Source: an uncultured Clostridia bacterium (GTDB lineage Bacteria; Bacillota; Clostridia; Oscillospirales; Ruminococcaceae). Taken from it: a stretch of 7,630 nt of DNA. How positions within the stretch are numbered: the stretch's first letter is position 1; every line of letters starts with the position of its first letter. The notes beneath the pieces were generated by a model that saw only the letters and a program-made list of their open reading frames with translations, made no database searches and was not told the DNA's origin. Shown in pieces: positions 1 to 6,251 of this stretch. A program made the position numbers and the translations under genes. Where the stretch lies: NCBI GenBank assembly GCA_947177695.1, contig CAMWVO010000077.1, positions 1 to 7,630 of the forward strand. Direction: 5' to 3'.

Positions 1-100
1 CAATTATACAAAATATATGATAAAATTATATAAAGTATTTGTTAAATTGCCAAAGTATAAAATTTTGCAGGACTTTTTTAGATAAAATTACAAAAAACAC

Positions 101-129
101 TTGCAATGTCAACAAAAATTGTGTATAAT
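101..129 (+). promoter_or_regulatory. sigma-A-type promoter for the regulator gene
   Basis: A -35 box TTGCAA (101-106, 4 of 6 to consensus) is followed after exactly 17 bp by a perfect -10 box TATAAT (124-129). The surroundings are very AT-rich, as expected upstream of a promoter in low-GC Gram-positives. Transcription would start near 135-137. This is the best promoter-like pair in the window and would drive the regulator at 261. Confidence 0.7.
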
Positions 130-136
130 AATTTAC

Positions 137-244
137 ATGAATGTGTTTTATACGACATATTCCCCGCTCTCCGATATGCTCGGAGACTTTCGGCGTGAAA
201 ATGTTTCAGCGTACACCCGTACTTTTAATGCCGATTTAAAATGA
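137..244 (+). CDS. possible 35-aa leader ORF upstream of the regulator
   Basis: An ATG at 137 opens a 35-codon frame that ends at TGA 242-244, inside the ribosome-binding region of the regulator. The peptide begins MNVFYTTYSPLSDML and ends TFNADLK. It has no membrane segment or domain I recognise. The base composition changes from AT-rich to balanced at about 160, within this frame, which mildly suggests coding DNA. The predicted transcription start (135-137) falls on or next to the ATG, so it would have to be translated leaderless or nearly so, as no Shine-Dalgarno precedes it. The stop sits directly against the regulator's GAAAGGA, which would allow translational coupling. It may simply be an untranslated leader that is open by chance. 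Confidence 0.25.
   Translation: MNVFYTTYSPLSDMLGDFRRENVSAYTRTFNADLK
168..186 (+). promoter_or_regulatory. hairpin or operator-like inverted repeat in the regulator leader
   Basis: TCTCCGA (168-174) and TCGGAGA (180-186) form a perfect 7-bp stem with the 5-nt loop TATGC. It lies about 32 bases after the predicted transcription start and 75 bases before the regulator start. No T-run follows, so it is not a terminator. It could be an autoregulatory operator or an mRNA structure; the sequence alone does not decide. Confidence 0.4.
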
Positions 245-260
245 AAGGATGACCTTCTAT

Positions 261-1346
261 ATGTCAAACAGACTGTTCCAGGGCTTAATTCATCAGATGA
301 GAGACGCGATGGACTGCATTATCGGTGTTGTGGATTCCACAGCCACGATCATTGCGTGCAGCGAGCTTTCCAAGATCGGCACGACCAACGAGTTCGTTTC
401 GCTCGACCTGAGCGATTCCCACGATATTTTTGTACGCGACGGCTATACATACAAGCCGTTCGGTTCCCACATCAAGCCCGATTACGCGGTCTTTGTGGAG
501 GGTACAGACGAGAACGCTGCTAAGTATGCGAATATTATGTCCATCACGCTGTCCTCAATAAAACAGTACTACGACGAAAAATACGACAGGACAAACTTTA
601 TCAAGAACGTTGTGCTGGATAACGTTCTCCCCGGCGATATCGTTGTAAAGGCGCGGGAACTGCACTTCAACAGCGATGTTAGCAGGGTAGTCCTGCTGAT
701 AAGAATTATTTCCTCCAACGACGTTTCCGCATTCGACGTTATTCAGAATCTGTTCCCCGACAAGGCTAAGGACTTCGTGCTGAACATCACCGAATCGGAT
801 ATCGTTCTGGTCAAGGAGATAAAGAGCAACGTTGAGTCCAAGGATCTGGAAAAGCTGGCAAGGTCTATTTCCGACACCCTTTCAAGCGAGTTCTACACAA
901 GGGTGAACGTGGGCATAGGCACTGTTGTTACAGGCATAAAGGACTTGGCACGTTCCTTTAAGGAAGCTCAGATTGCCCTTGAAGTGGGCAAGGTTTTCGA
1001 TACGGACAAGGTTATCGTTTCCTACGACAACCTGGGTATCGCAAGGCTGATCTACCACCTTCCCACAACGCTCTGCGAAACCTTTTTGCAGGAGGTTTTC
1101 AAGAAAGGCTCTATCGAGTCCCTGGACCACGAGACCCTCTTTACTATCCAGAGGTTTTTTGAGAATAACTTAAACGTTTCCGAGACTTCAAGAAAGCTGT
1201 TTGTACACAGAAATACCCTTGTTTACAGACTGGAAAAAATAAAGAAGCTTACAGGTCTCGATCTGCGGGAATTTGACCACGCTATCGTTTTCAAGATCGC
1301 GCTTATGGTAAAGAAGTACCTTTCGGCTAATCCCGTAAAGTTCTGA
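261..1346 (+). CDS. PucR/CdaR-type transcriptional regulator
   Basis: Predicted cytoplasmic DNA-binding regulator of 361 aa. The C-terminus carries the PucR-type helix-turn-helix: about residues 292-351, with the core NVSETSRKLFVHRNTLVYRL at 305-324, where S-x-T-S-R-K-L and H-R-N-T-L-x-Y-R-L are the family hallmarks. Residues about 141-248 look like the degenerate GGDEF-like domain that precedes this HTH in CdaR/PucR proteins. The N-terminus (about 1-110) resembles a sensory domain of the sugar-diacid type (I-G-V-V-D-S near 22-27), but the ligand is unknown. I chose ATG 261 over ATG 249 because AGG abuts the latter, whereas GAAAGGA (243-249) lies 11 bases before 261. The gene has its own promoter and terminator, so it is probably monocistronic. 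The target is unknown; proximity to ftsEX is suggestive only. Confidence 0.85.
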   Translation: MSNRLFQGLIHQMRDAMDCIIGVVDSTATIIACSELSKIGTTNEFVSLDLSDSHDIFVRDGYTYKPFGSHIKPDYAVFVEGTDENAAKYANIMSITLSSIKQYYDEKYDRTNFIKNVVLDNVLPGDIVVKARELHFNSDVSRVVLLIRIISSNDVSAFDVIQNLFPDKAKDFVLNITESDIVLVKEIKSNVESKDLEKLARSISDTLSSEFYTRVNVGIGTVVTGIKDLARSFKEAQIALEVGKVFDTDKVIVSYDNLGIARLIYHLPTTLCETFLQEVFKKGSIESLDHETLFTIQRFFENNLNVSETSRKLFVHRNTLVYRLEKIKKLTGLDLREFDHAIVFKIALMVKKYLSANPVKF

Positions 1347-1413
1347 GTCGAAAACTTGCGGCAAAAATTTGCAGTCCGATGTCTGCGGCGGTTCGGAGGC
1401 AAAGGCATTGCGG

Positions 1414-1427
1414 CTGTCCCCGGACAG
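1414..1427. promoter_or_regulatory. 14-bp palindrome, possible operator before ftsE
   Basis: CTGTCC (1414-1419) and GGACAG (1422-1427) are perfect inverted halves separated by CC. The palindrome fills the 16-bp gap between a weak -35-like TTGCGG (1408-1413) and a -10-like TATAGG (1430-1435). If that is a real promoter, the palindrome sits where repressors and MerR-type activators often bind. Both boxes are poor matches, so this is tentative. Confidence 0.3.
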
Positions 1428-1472
1428 ACTATAGGGCGAAGTTTGCAGAACATTTTAATACGTTCAATTCAT

Positions 1473-1510
1473 GGGGGCAGAGTTTTTCTGCTCCCTTAAA
1501 TATTTATTTT
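1473..1510 (+). terminator. Rho-independent terminator between regulator and ftsE
   Basis: GGGGGCAGA (1473-1481) pairs with TCTGCTCCC (1487-1495) as a 9-bp stem with one G-U pair and the loop GTTTT. A T-rich tail, TTAAATATTTATTTT, runs to 1510. It lies 127 bases after the regulator stop and only 39 bases before the ftsE start. It therefore either ends the regulator transcript or acts as an attenuator for a transcript entering ftsE. The stem overlaps an in-frame ATG at 1471 that should not be used as the ftsE start. Confidence 0.7.
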
Positions 1511-1533
1511 GGAAAAAATTAGCAATTCAAGAT

Positions 1534-1541
1534 AGGCGGTG
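1534..1541 (+). promoter_or_regulatory. ribosome-binding site that fixes the ftsE TTG start
   Basis: AGGCGGTG closely matches the consensus AGGAGGTG and lies 7 bases before TTG 1549. No comparable site precedes the in-frame ATG at 1471. This spacing is the main reason for placing the ftsE start at the TTG. Confidence 0.6.
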
Positions 1542-1548
1542 TGACCTT

Positions 1549-2217
1549 TTGGTTGAACTCAGAAATGTCAGTGTTACATATTCAAACGGCGTGGACGCGC
1601 TCCACGATGTAAGTCTAAGGATAAACGACGGCGAATTTGCCTTTGTTGTGGGCGAATCGGGCGCAGGAAAAAGTACGCTCATCAAGCTGCTTTTAAAGGA
1701 GATAACTCCCACAAGCGGCAGGATAACGGTGAACGGCTTCAATCTGGAAAGGCTGAAAAAAAGCAAGGCGCACAAGCTGCGGCGGACTATCGGCTTCGTC
1801 TTTCAGGACTTCAAGCTGATAAACACAATGAACGTTTACGACAACGTTGCGTTCGTGCTGCGGAGCATTGACGCGCCCATCAAGTATATCCGCAACCGCG
1901 TGCCTTATGTTATAAGTCTGGTGGGTCTGAAGGACAAGGCGAAAAGCTACCCCACCGAGCTTTCGGGCGGCGAGCAGCAGCGCGTTGCTCTGGCGAGGGC
2001 TTTGGTGAACGACCCTCAGCTTATCATTGCGGACGAGCCTACAGGCAACCTTGATCCCAAAACGTCCCTTGAGATAGTGGAGCTTCTCAAGGGCATAAAC
2101 GAGTGCGGCACAACTGTTATGATGGTAACTCACGAACATGAGCTGGTGCGCCATTTCGGCGGCAGGACTATCACCATCAAGGACGGACGCATTACTTTCG
2201 ACGACTATATAGGATAA
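1549..2217 (+). CDS. ftsE: cell division ATP-binding protein FtsE
   Basis: Cytoplasmic ABC-type ATPase of 222 aa, close to the usual FtsE size of about 220-230. Seen in order: Walker A GESGAGKST (35-43), Q-loop in FVFQDFKL (Q86), signature LSGGEQQRV (138-146), Walker B LIIADEPTGNLD (158-169) and switch His in VTHEHE (H195). All catalytic elements are intact. Starting at TTG 1549 gives MVELRNVSVTYSNG, the normal FtsE beginning. An in-frame ATG at 1471 would add 26 unusual residues and lies in a terminator stem. FtsE pairs with FtsX, encoded 25 bases downstream; in studied bacteria the complex uses ATP hydrolysis to control peptidoglycan cleavage at the septum instead of moving a substrate. The start is an inference from homology and the ribosome site. 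Confidence 0.95.
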   Translation: MVELRNVSVTYSNGVDALHDVSLRINDGEFAFVVGESGAGKSTLIKLLLKEITPTSGRITVNGFNLERLKKSKAHKLRRTIGFVFQDFKLINTMNVYDNVAFVLRSIDAPIKYIRNRVPYVISLVGLKDKAKSYPTELSGGEQQRVALARALVNDPQLIIADEPTGNLDPKTSLEIVELLKGINECGTTVMMVTHEHELVRHFGGRTITIKDGRITFDDYIG

Positions 2218-2242
2218 TTTTCCTGTTTTTAGGGAGGCAAAA

Positions 2243-3154
2243 ATGAAGCTTAGCAGTATGAATTACCTGTTCGGACAGGGAATGAAAAATATCTGGACAA
2301 ACCGCATAATGTCGGTGGCGTCCTTTTGTATCCTGTCGGTATCCCTTTTGCTGATCGGGTTTACAATGCTTTTTGTTGCAAACATCAACCGCTTTGTAAG
2401 CGGCGTTGAAAACAAGAACGAAGTGGTCATCTTCCTTGACGAGGACGTGGACTCGGTGATGGCGTCCGCAATGGAAAATACCATTAGAAATATACATAAT
2501 GTAGAATCGGTAACGTTCTACTCAAAGGACGAGGCTCTGGAGGACATGAAAAAAAGCATGGACAGCGAAAACGCCGATCAGCTTTTCAGCTATGTTGGCG
2601 AGGACAACCCGCTTCCCGACGCGTTCAGGATCAGAATTGCCGACATCGAGGAGATCAGCCCAACGCTTATGGACATCAACCGTCTTGACGGCATTGACAG
2701 CATCAAGTCCCCCACTGATTTCATCAACATTCTTACAGGACTTAAACGCTTTATCGGAATAATTTCCGCGGTCATTCTGCTGGCGCTGATAGTGGTTTCA
2801 CTTGTAATCATTTCCAACGCCGCCCGCGCAAGCGTTGACATCAGAAAGCGGGAGATTGCTATAATGAAGCTTGTGGGAGCTACCAACACGTTCATAAAGG
2901 TACCGTTCTTTGTTGAGGGTATGTTTCTGGGCGCAATGGCGGGTATCTTTGCTTCGGCTGTGACCTGCGTAGGCTACTCGGAGCTTGTGAATGTTCTCTC
3001 TCAGGACATGACCATCTGGAGCATTATGTCGGTGAACGGCTTTATCCCCATGAGTGAATTTATGGTAAAGCTTGTTATCGGATACGCCGCCGCGGGAATG
3101 GTGATCAGCGGCTTCGGAACTGTTATGAGCACACGCAAGTATCTTAAAGTATAA
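2243..3154 (+). CDS. ftsX: cell division membrane protein FtsX
   Basis: Membrane partner of FtsE, 303 aa, of ordinary family length. Four hydrophobic segments are visible at about 22-47, 169-193, 222-246 and 272-296. The large loop between the first two (about 48-168) would be extracytoplasmic and is the region that binds a coiled-coil hydrolase partner in other FtsX proteins. The cytoplasmic stretch IRKREIAIMKLVGATNTFIK (200-219) is the typical FtsX coupling region for the ATPase. The ribosome site AGGGAGG (2231-2237) lies 5 bases before the ATG. The gene follows ftsE by 25 bases and precedes the secreted coiled-coil M23 gene by 56 bases, which supports a functional FtsEX-partner set. Nothing looks degenerate. 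Confidence 0.94.
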   Translation: MKLSSMNYLFGQGMKNIWTNRIMSVASFCILSVSLLLIGFTMLFVANINRFVSGVENKNEVVIFLDEDVDSVMASAMENTIRNIHNVESVTFYSKDEALEDMKKSMDSENADQLFSYVGEDNPLPDAFRIRIADIEEISPTLMDINRLDGIDSIKSPTDFINILTGLKRFIGIISAVILLALIVVSLVIISNAARASVDIRKREIAIMKLVGATNTFIKVPFFVEGMFLGAMAGIFASAVTCVGYSELVNVLSQDMTIWSIMSVNGFIPMSEFMVKLVIGYAAAGMVISGFGTVMSTRKYLKV

Positions 3155-3182
3155 GACAATTCATTTGTACACGAAAGGAGAA

Positions 3183-3198
3183 GCTCCTTGCGGGGAGC
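3183..3198 (+). promoter_or_regulatory. small hairpin in the leader of the M23 gene
   Basis: GCTCC (3183-3187) pairs with GGAGC (3194-3198) around a 6-base loop TTGCGG. The hairpin lies between a strong ribosome site AAAGGAG (3174-3180) and the M23 start codon at 3211. That ribosome site is 30 bases from the ATG, too far for direct use. The stem also covers most of the nearer, weaker GGGGAG (3192-3197). It may modulate translation; this is inferred from position alone. Confidence 0.35.
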
Positions 3199-3214
3199 GG
3201 AATTACAGCTATGA
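3188..3214 (+). other. possible 8-codon leader peptide ORF (TTG start)
   Basis: TTG at 3188 is 7 bases after the strong ribosome site AAAGGAG and opens an 8-codon frame (M-R-G-A-E-L-Q-L). The frame ends at TGA 3212-3214, giving a 4-bp ATGA overlap with the M23 start at 3211. This would explain why the strong ribosome site is so far from the M23 ATG: translation of the mini-ORF could reinitiate at the M23 gene. It is short enough to be coincidence. Confidence 0.22.
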
Positions 3215-4530
3215 AAAAAATATTCAGAAACAAAGTACTTCCCGTCGCAATTGCTTTGGTAATTTCAACAGGCTGTCTCGCATCGGGCGTTACAGCGGAC
3301 ACAATGTCCGATCTGGAAGCAAAGCAGACACAGCTTGAAAAGGAGCGCAAAAACGTTGAAGCGGCTCTGGAGGACTACAAGGACAAAGCCGAGGAGGAAG
3401 CTGAGTACCTTAAAGAGTATGACAAAAAAATGGAGCTTCAGGAGAAGCAGGTCGCTATCGTGGAGGAGCAGATAGATCTTCTGAACGAGGAAATAGCGGG
3501 TCTTGAAGATGACATCGCAGCAAAGGAGGAGGAGCTTGACGACGGCATAGAGCAGTTCCGTCAGCGGCTCCGCGCTCTCTATATGGCGGGAAACGACAGC
3601 CTTGCTTCGGTAATTGCAGGCTCAAATGATTTTTACGATATGCTTGCCCGAATGGAATTTGTGGAGCGCGTCTCAAAGCACGACAACGATCTGATAGAGT
3701 CGCTGAACACACAGGTCGCCGAGCTTGAAGCGGACAAAGCCGTCCGCGGTGAAAAGCTTGAAGCTCTGGAAACAAAAAAATCTCAGGAGGAGCAGTACTA
3801 CGCCGAGCTTCGTGAGACCTACAACAACCACGCCGAGACAAAGCAGATGCAGGAAAATATGATCGCTGACTACCGCAATCGCGCCAATGAGATCGATGCG
3901 GAGCAGCAGAAGGTCGAGGAGGAATTGCAGGCGGAGATACGCCGTTTGCAGGAGGAAGCCGAGCGCAAGCGCAAGGAAGAGGAGGAGCGCAAGCGTCAGG
4001 AAGAAGAGCGCAGACGTCAGGAGGAAGAGCAGAAGCGTCTCGAAGCGGAGGCAAACGGTCAGCAGTATGTTCCGCAGGAGGTCACTCCCGATACCTCGGG
4101 CACGTTCACAAGCTACTCCGAGACGGGCTTCATATGGCCGGTACCCTCGATCCGCAATATGACCGACGGCTACGGAAACCGCTGGATCGTTGAGGAGCAG
4201 AGGAATAATTTCCGCAAGGGTATAGACATCACAAAGCCCGGCTGCGCAGGAACTCCTACAGTTGCGGCGGCCGGCGGAACGGTCATTCAGGCGGGAGACA
4301 AGGGCAACGGCTACGGAAACTGCGTCATTATCGACCACGGAAACGGCGTTGCTACGCTGTACGCGCATCATCAAAGTCTTGCGGTAAGCGTGGGGCAGAC
4401 TGTCAAGCAGGGCGACACTCTCGGCTATATAGGACATACAGGGTACGCTTACGGCGACCACTGTCACTTTGAAGTCCGCGTTGACGGTCAGCACACCAAT
4501 CCGCTGAATTACGTCAACATAAACAATTAA
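3211..4530 (+). CDS. secreted coiled-coil protein with degenerate M23 (LytM) domain, FtsEX partner
   Basis: Predicted secreted septal peptidoglycan factor of 439 aa. A signal peptide (about 1-29, KKIFRNK then a hydrophobic core, cleavage after V-T-A) is followed by a long coiled coil (about 32-245), interrupted by a PcsB/CwlO-like segment near 117-160 (RLRALYMAGNDSLASVIAGS). A charged heptad-like tract (251-278) and a linker lead to an M23 domain (about 333-436). M23 enzymes need His and Asp in H-x-x-x-D plus H-x-H. Here D339, H386, H417 and H419 are present, but the first His is Arg (R335 in FRKGIDI). The layout matches EnvC, whose LytM domain is also degenerate and activates amidases. Its place after ftsX suggests it is the FtsEX-controlled partner. 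Whether it cleaves peptidoglycan itself is doubtful. Confidence 0.85.
   Translation: MKKIFRNKVLPVAIALVISTGCLASGVTADTMSDLEAKQTQLEKERKNVEAALEDYKDKAEEEAEYLKEYDKKMELQEKQVAIVEEQIDLLNEEIAGLEDDIAAKEEELDDGIEQFRQRLRALYMAGNDSLASVIAGSNDFYDMLARMEFVERVSKHDNDLIESLNTQVAELEADKAVRGEKLEALETKKSQEEQYYAELRETYNNHAETKQMQENMIADYRNRANEIDAEQQKVEEELQAEIRRLQEEAERKRKEEEERKRQEEERRRQEEEQKRLEAEANGQQYVPQEVTPDTSGTFTSYSETGFIWPVPSIRNMTDGYGNRWIVEEQRNNFRKGIDITKPGCAGTPTVAAAGGTVIQAGDKGNGYGNCVIIDHGNGVATLYAHHQSLAVSVGQTVKQGDTLGYIGHTGYAYGDHCHFEVRVDGQHTNPLNYVNINN
3961..4044 (+). repeat. four imperfect 21-bp repeats encoding a charged helix
   Basis: Within the M23 gene, residues 251-278 read as four 7-residue units: ERKRKEE, EERKRQE, EERRRQE and EEQKRLE. 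The alternating acidic and basic composition predicts a stiff single alpha helix or coiled coil extending the arm before the M23 domain. The DNA units differ at synonymous positions, so this is an old duplication and not a recent slippage product. Confidence 0.6.
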
Positions 4531-4567
4531 TACTAATTCACGACCTAAATGTGTACAAAAAATGGGG

Positions 4568-4621
4568 GCAAAAACTTGAAAAGTTTTAACTTTTTTATAC
4601 GGTTTTTGCGCAGAATTTTTT
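4568..4621 (+). terminator. nested inverted repeats after the M23 gene, possible weak terminator
   Basis: An outer pair, GCAAAAAC (4568-4575) with GTTTTTGC (4602-4609), encloses AT-rich inner repeats: AAAACTT (4571-4577) with AAGTTTT (4581-4587), and AAAAGTT with AACTTTT (4580-4595). T-runs follow both the inner hairpin (4591-4596) and the outer stem (4616-4621). The inner and outer folds are mutually exclusive in part. It may partly terminate the ftsE-ftsX-M23 transcript and lower expression of the protease gene. Few G-C pairs make it weak. Confidence 0.4.
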
Positions 4622-4695
4622 GTCAGCCCATCGGGCAAACACATATGGGAGTGAATTAGGATACACCAATAAAAACCACTTTTGGGGATAATACT

Positions 4696-5913
4696 ATGAA
4701 TAAAAAAATTTCTCTCGGAATAACTATAGGACTGATGGCTCTGGCGGCTGCGGTGACGTTCATGATAACATACAATTTTTCTCTGAACGTGTTCAACTCA
4801 AAGGTAAGAAGCGTTGCCGAACGCGAGGTCATCTATGCCAAGCTTTCGGAGATGGACAAGTATGTCCGCGCAAATTTTATCAGCGATATCGACGAGGATA
4901 TGCTTACAAACTGCATTATGAGCGGCTATGCTTCGGGTCTGAACGACAGATACGCTCAGTACTATTCCGCTGAGGAATACGCCCAGCAGACCCAGAAGGA
5001 GTCTGGCGTTACTATCGGTCTCGGCTTCAACTGGGACAAGGAGGAAAGCGGCTATGTGAAGATAACCTCGGTCATGGCAAATTCATCCGCGGACAGAGCG
5101 GGGCTTGTGGCGGGGGACGTTATTACTGCCGTCAACAACACCGATGTTATCGCCTACGAAAAGGGCTACGACGAAGCGGTGTCCCTTTTCAACTGCGACG
5201 AAGGTACCAGGGTCAAGCTTCACATCAAAAGGCTGAACGACGAGGGAATATCCGAATTTTTCCCGGTGGAGGTCATTTCCGAAAAAAACGAAATAATATC
5301 GGTCACGGGACGGCTGATAGATAATATTGCCTACATAAAGATAACCACTTTTAACGAGAAAACTCCGGAGCAGTTCGGCAATATCCTGAACCGTCTTATA
5401 AGCGACGGCGCGGAAATGGCTGTTTTCGACGTCCGCGACAATCTGGGCGGGCTTACCTCTTCGCTCCAGTCCACACTTGACTGCATTCTGGGCGACTGCG
5501 ACGTTGTGACGGCTTACTATAAGGATTCCTCGGAAACGGTCGTTCACACCACCGAGGCGGAACAGATCAAAATGCCTATGGTCGTTATGGTGAACGGCAG
5601 CACGGCTTCCTGCTCGGAACTGTTTGCTTTTGCGCTTCGTGACGAGGCAAACGCCCAGATAGTCGGTGTGCAAAGCTACGGCAAGGGCGTAATGCAAAAG
5701 ACCCACAAGCTTTCGGGCGGCGCGGCAATAAAAATAACCGTTGCAACTCTCCAGACCAAAAACAGCGGAGATTACAACGGAACAGGCATCAAGCCCAATT
5801 TTGAGGTGGCTCTCCCTGCGGACGTGGATCTGTCCACACTGTCGGAGGAGGATCAGCTTCTTTACGACTCCCAGCTCACAAAGGCGATAGAGGTCGTCTC
5901 CACGATAAGATAG
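4696..5913 (+). CDS. ctpA: S41 family C-terminal processing serine protease (CtpA/CtpB type)
   Basis: Membrane-anchored extracytoplasmic serine protease of 405 aa. An N-terminal hydrophobic segment (about 6-27) serves as signal anchor. A PDZ domain (about 102-182) contains GLGF at 108-111; it binds substrate C-termini and gates activity in this family. The S41 catalytic domain follows (about 205-370). The motif NGSTASCSE places the nucleophile at S305, and SYGKG places the general base at K330, exactly 25 residues later as in characterised family members; Q334 matches the third catalytic residue of CtpB-like enzymes. A possible ribosome site GGGGA (4684-4688) is 7 bases before ATG. The gene follows the FtsEX-M23 set after 165 bases, so it may process or degrade envelope proteins of that system. 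The substrate is not deducible. Confidence 0.9.
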   Translation: MNKKISLGITIGLMALAAAVTFMITYNFSLNVFNSKVRSVAEREVIYAKLSEMDKYVRANFISDIDEDMLTNCIMSGYASGLNDRYAQYYSAEEYAQQTQKESGVTIGLGFNWDKEESGYVKITSVMANSSADRAGLVAGDVITAVNNTDVIAYEKGYDEAVSLFNCDEGTRVKLHIKRLNDEGISEFFPVEVISEKNEIISVTGRLIDNIAYIKITTFNEKTPEQFGNILNRLISDGAEMAVFDVRDNLGGLTSSLQSTLDCILGDCDVVTAYYKDSSETVVHTTEAEQIKMPMVVMVNGSTASCSELFAFALRDEANAQIVGVQSYGKGVMQKTHKLSGGAAIKITVATLQTKNSGDYNGTGIKPNFEVALPADVDLSTLSEEDQLLYDSQLTKAIEVVSTIR

Positions 5914-5930
5914 AAAGGGTTGGTCAATTT

Positions 5931-6251
5931 ATGCTCGGCGACGCAAATGCCCTATTATGTATGCTGATCGTAATGCTGTATTTTTCGGTACTCATGGACA
6001 GCTTTACCATTTTCAATATTCTGGCAAGACATTCCGACGATGCCATCGAGTACGCCTGCGTGGGACTTAAGTGGCTGAAAATAGTTCTGATGTTCTTTTT
6101 CGGCACGGTGATGATCTACTACGCTTTTACGGTGGAGAACACTGCACTTGTGACGATAGGCGAATTTGTACTGGGACTTCTTCTTATTGCGGACGGCGTT
6201 CTGAGTACCGTGATAAAGATAAAATACGGAAAAAAGGGCGTTAAGAAATGA
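5931..6251 (+). CDS. hypothetical three-helix membrane protein
   Basis: I do not recognise this 106-aa protein. Three hydrophobic segments are visible at about 6-24, 48-66 and 72-96. A short charged stretch (ARHSDDAIE, 32-40) lies between the first two, and the basic tail YGKKGVKK would face the cytoplasm by the positive-inside rule. The ribosome site AGAAAGGG (5912-5919) overlaps the protease stop codon and is 11 bases before ATG 5931. The gene starts 17 bases after the protease gene and overlaps the next gene by 4 bases (ATGA). It is therefore almost certainly co-transcribed with both. No catalytic motif is visible; a role as membrane anchor or partner for the downstream TPR-like protein is only inferred from the tight coupling. 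Confidence 0.75.
   Translation: MLGDANALLCMLIVMLYFSVLMDSFTIFNILARHSDDAIEYACVGLKWLKIVLMFFFGTVMIYYAFTVENTALVTIGEFVLGLLLIADGVLSTVIKIKYGKKGVKK

Noticed and set aside
1693..2154. Minus-strand open frame opposite ftsE
   Set aside because: It is antisense to intact Walker A, signature and Walker B motifs of FtsE and shows no start signal or recognisable motif.
3211..3300. Lipoprotein signal in the M23 protein (C22)
   Set aside because: The residues before C22 are S-T-G, so position -3 lacks the usual Leu/Val/Ile of a lipobox; cleavage after V-T-A at about residue 29 fits better.
3455..4054. Minus-strand open frame of 199 codons
   Set aside because: It is a shadow of the charged coiled-coil region; Pro/Ala/Ser-rich low-complexity translation and no domain.
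3164..4559. Inverted 9-mers TTTGTACAC (3164-3172) and GTGTACAAA (4551-4559) flanking the M23 gene
   Set aside because: They are too short to be transposon ends, have no target duplication, and the M23 gene fits its neighbours functionally. A similar TTTGTACAC also occurs inside the regulator gene near 1200, so chance is likely.
3673..4644. Long minus-strand open frame (323 codons) opposite the M23 gene
   Set aside because: It is antisense to a gene with a clear signal peptide, coiled coil and M23 domain. Its Leu-rich translation results from the Glu/Lys/Gln-rich coding strand, and no ribosome site or domain supports it.
4620..4649. Sigma-A promoter for the protease gene
   Set aside because: The -35 box TTGTCA is good, but no hexamer 16-18 bases later matches TATAAT at more than 3 of 6 positions, so it is not listed as a feature.
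5083..5706. Minus-strand open frame opposite the S41 protease
   Set aside because: It is antisense to the PDZ and catalytic regions, with no independent support.
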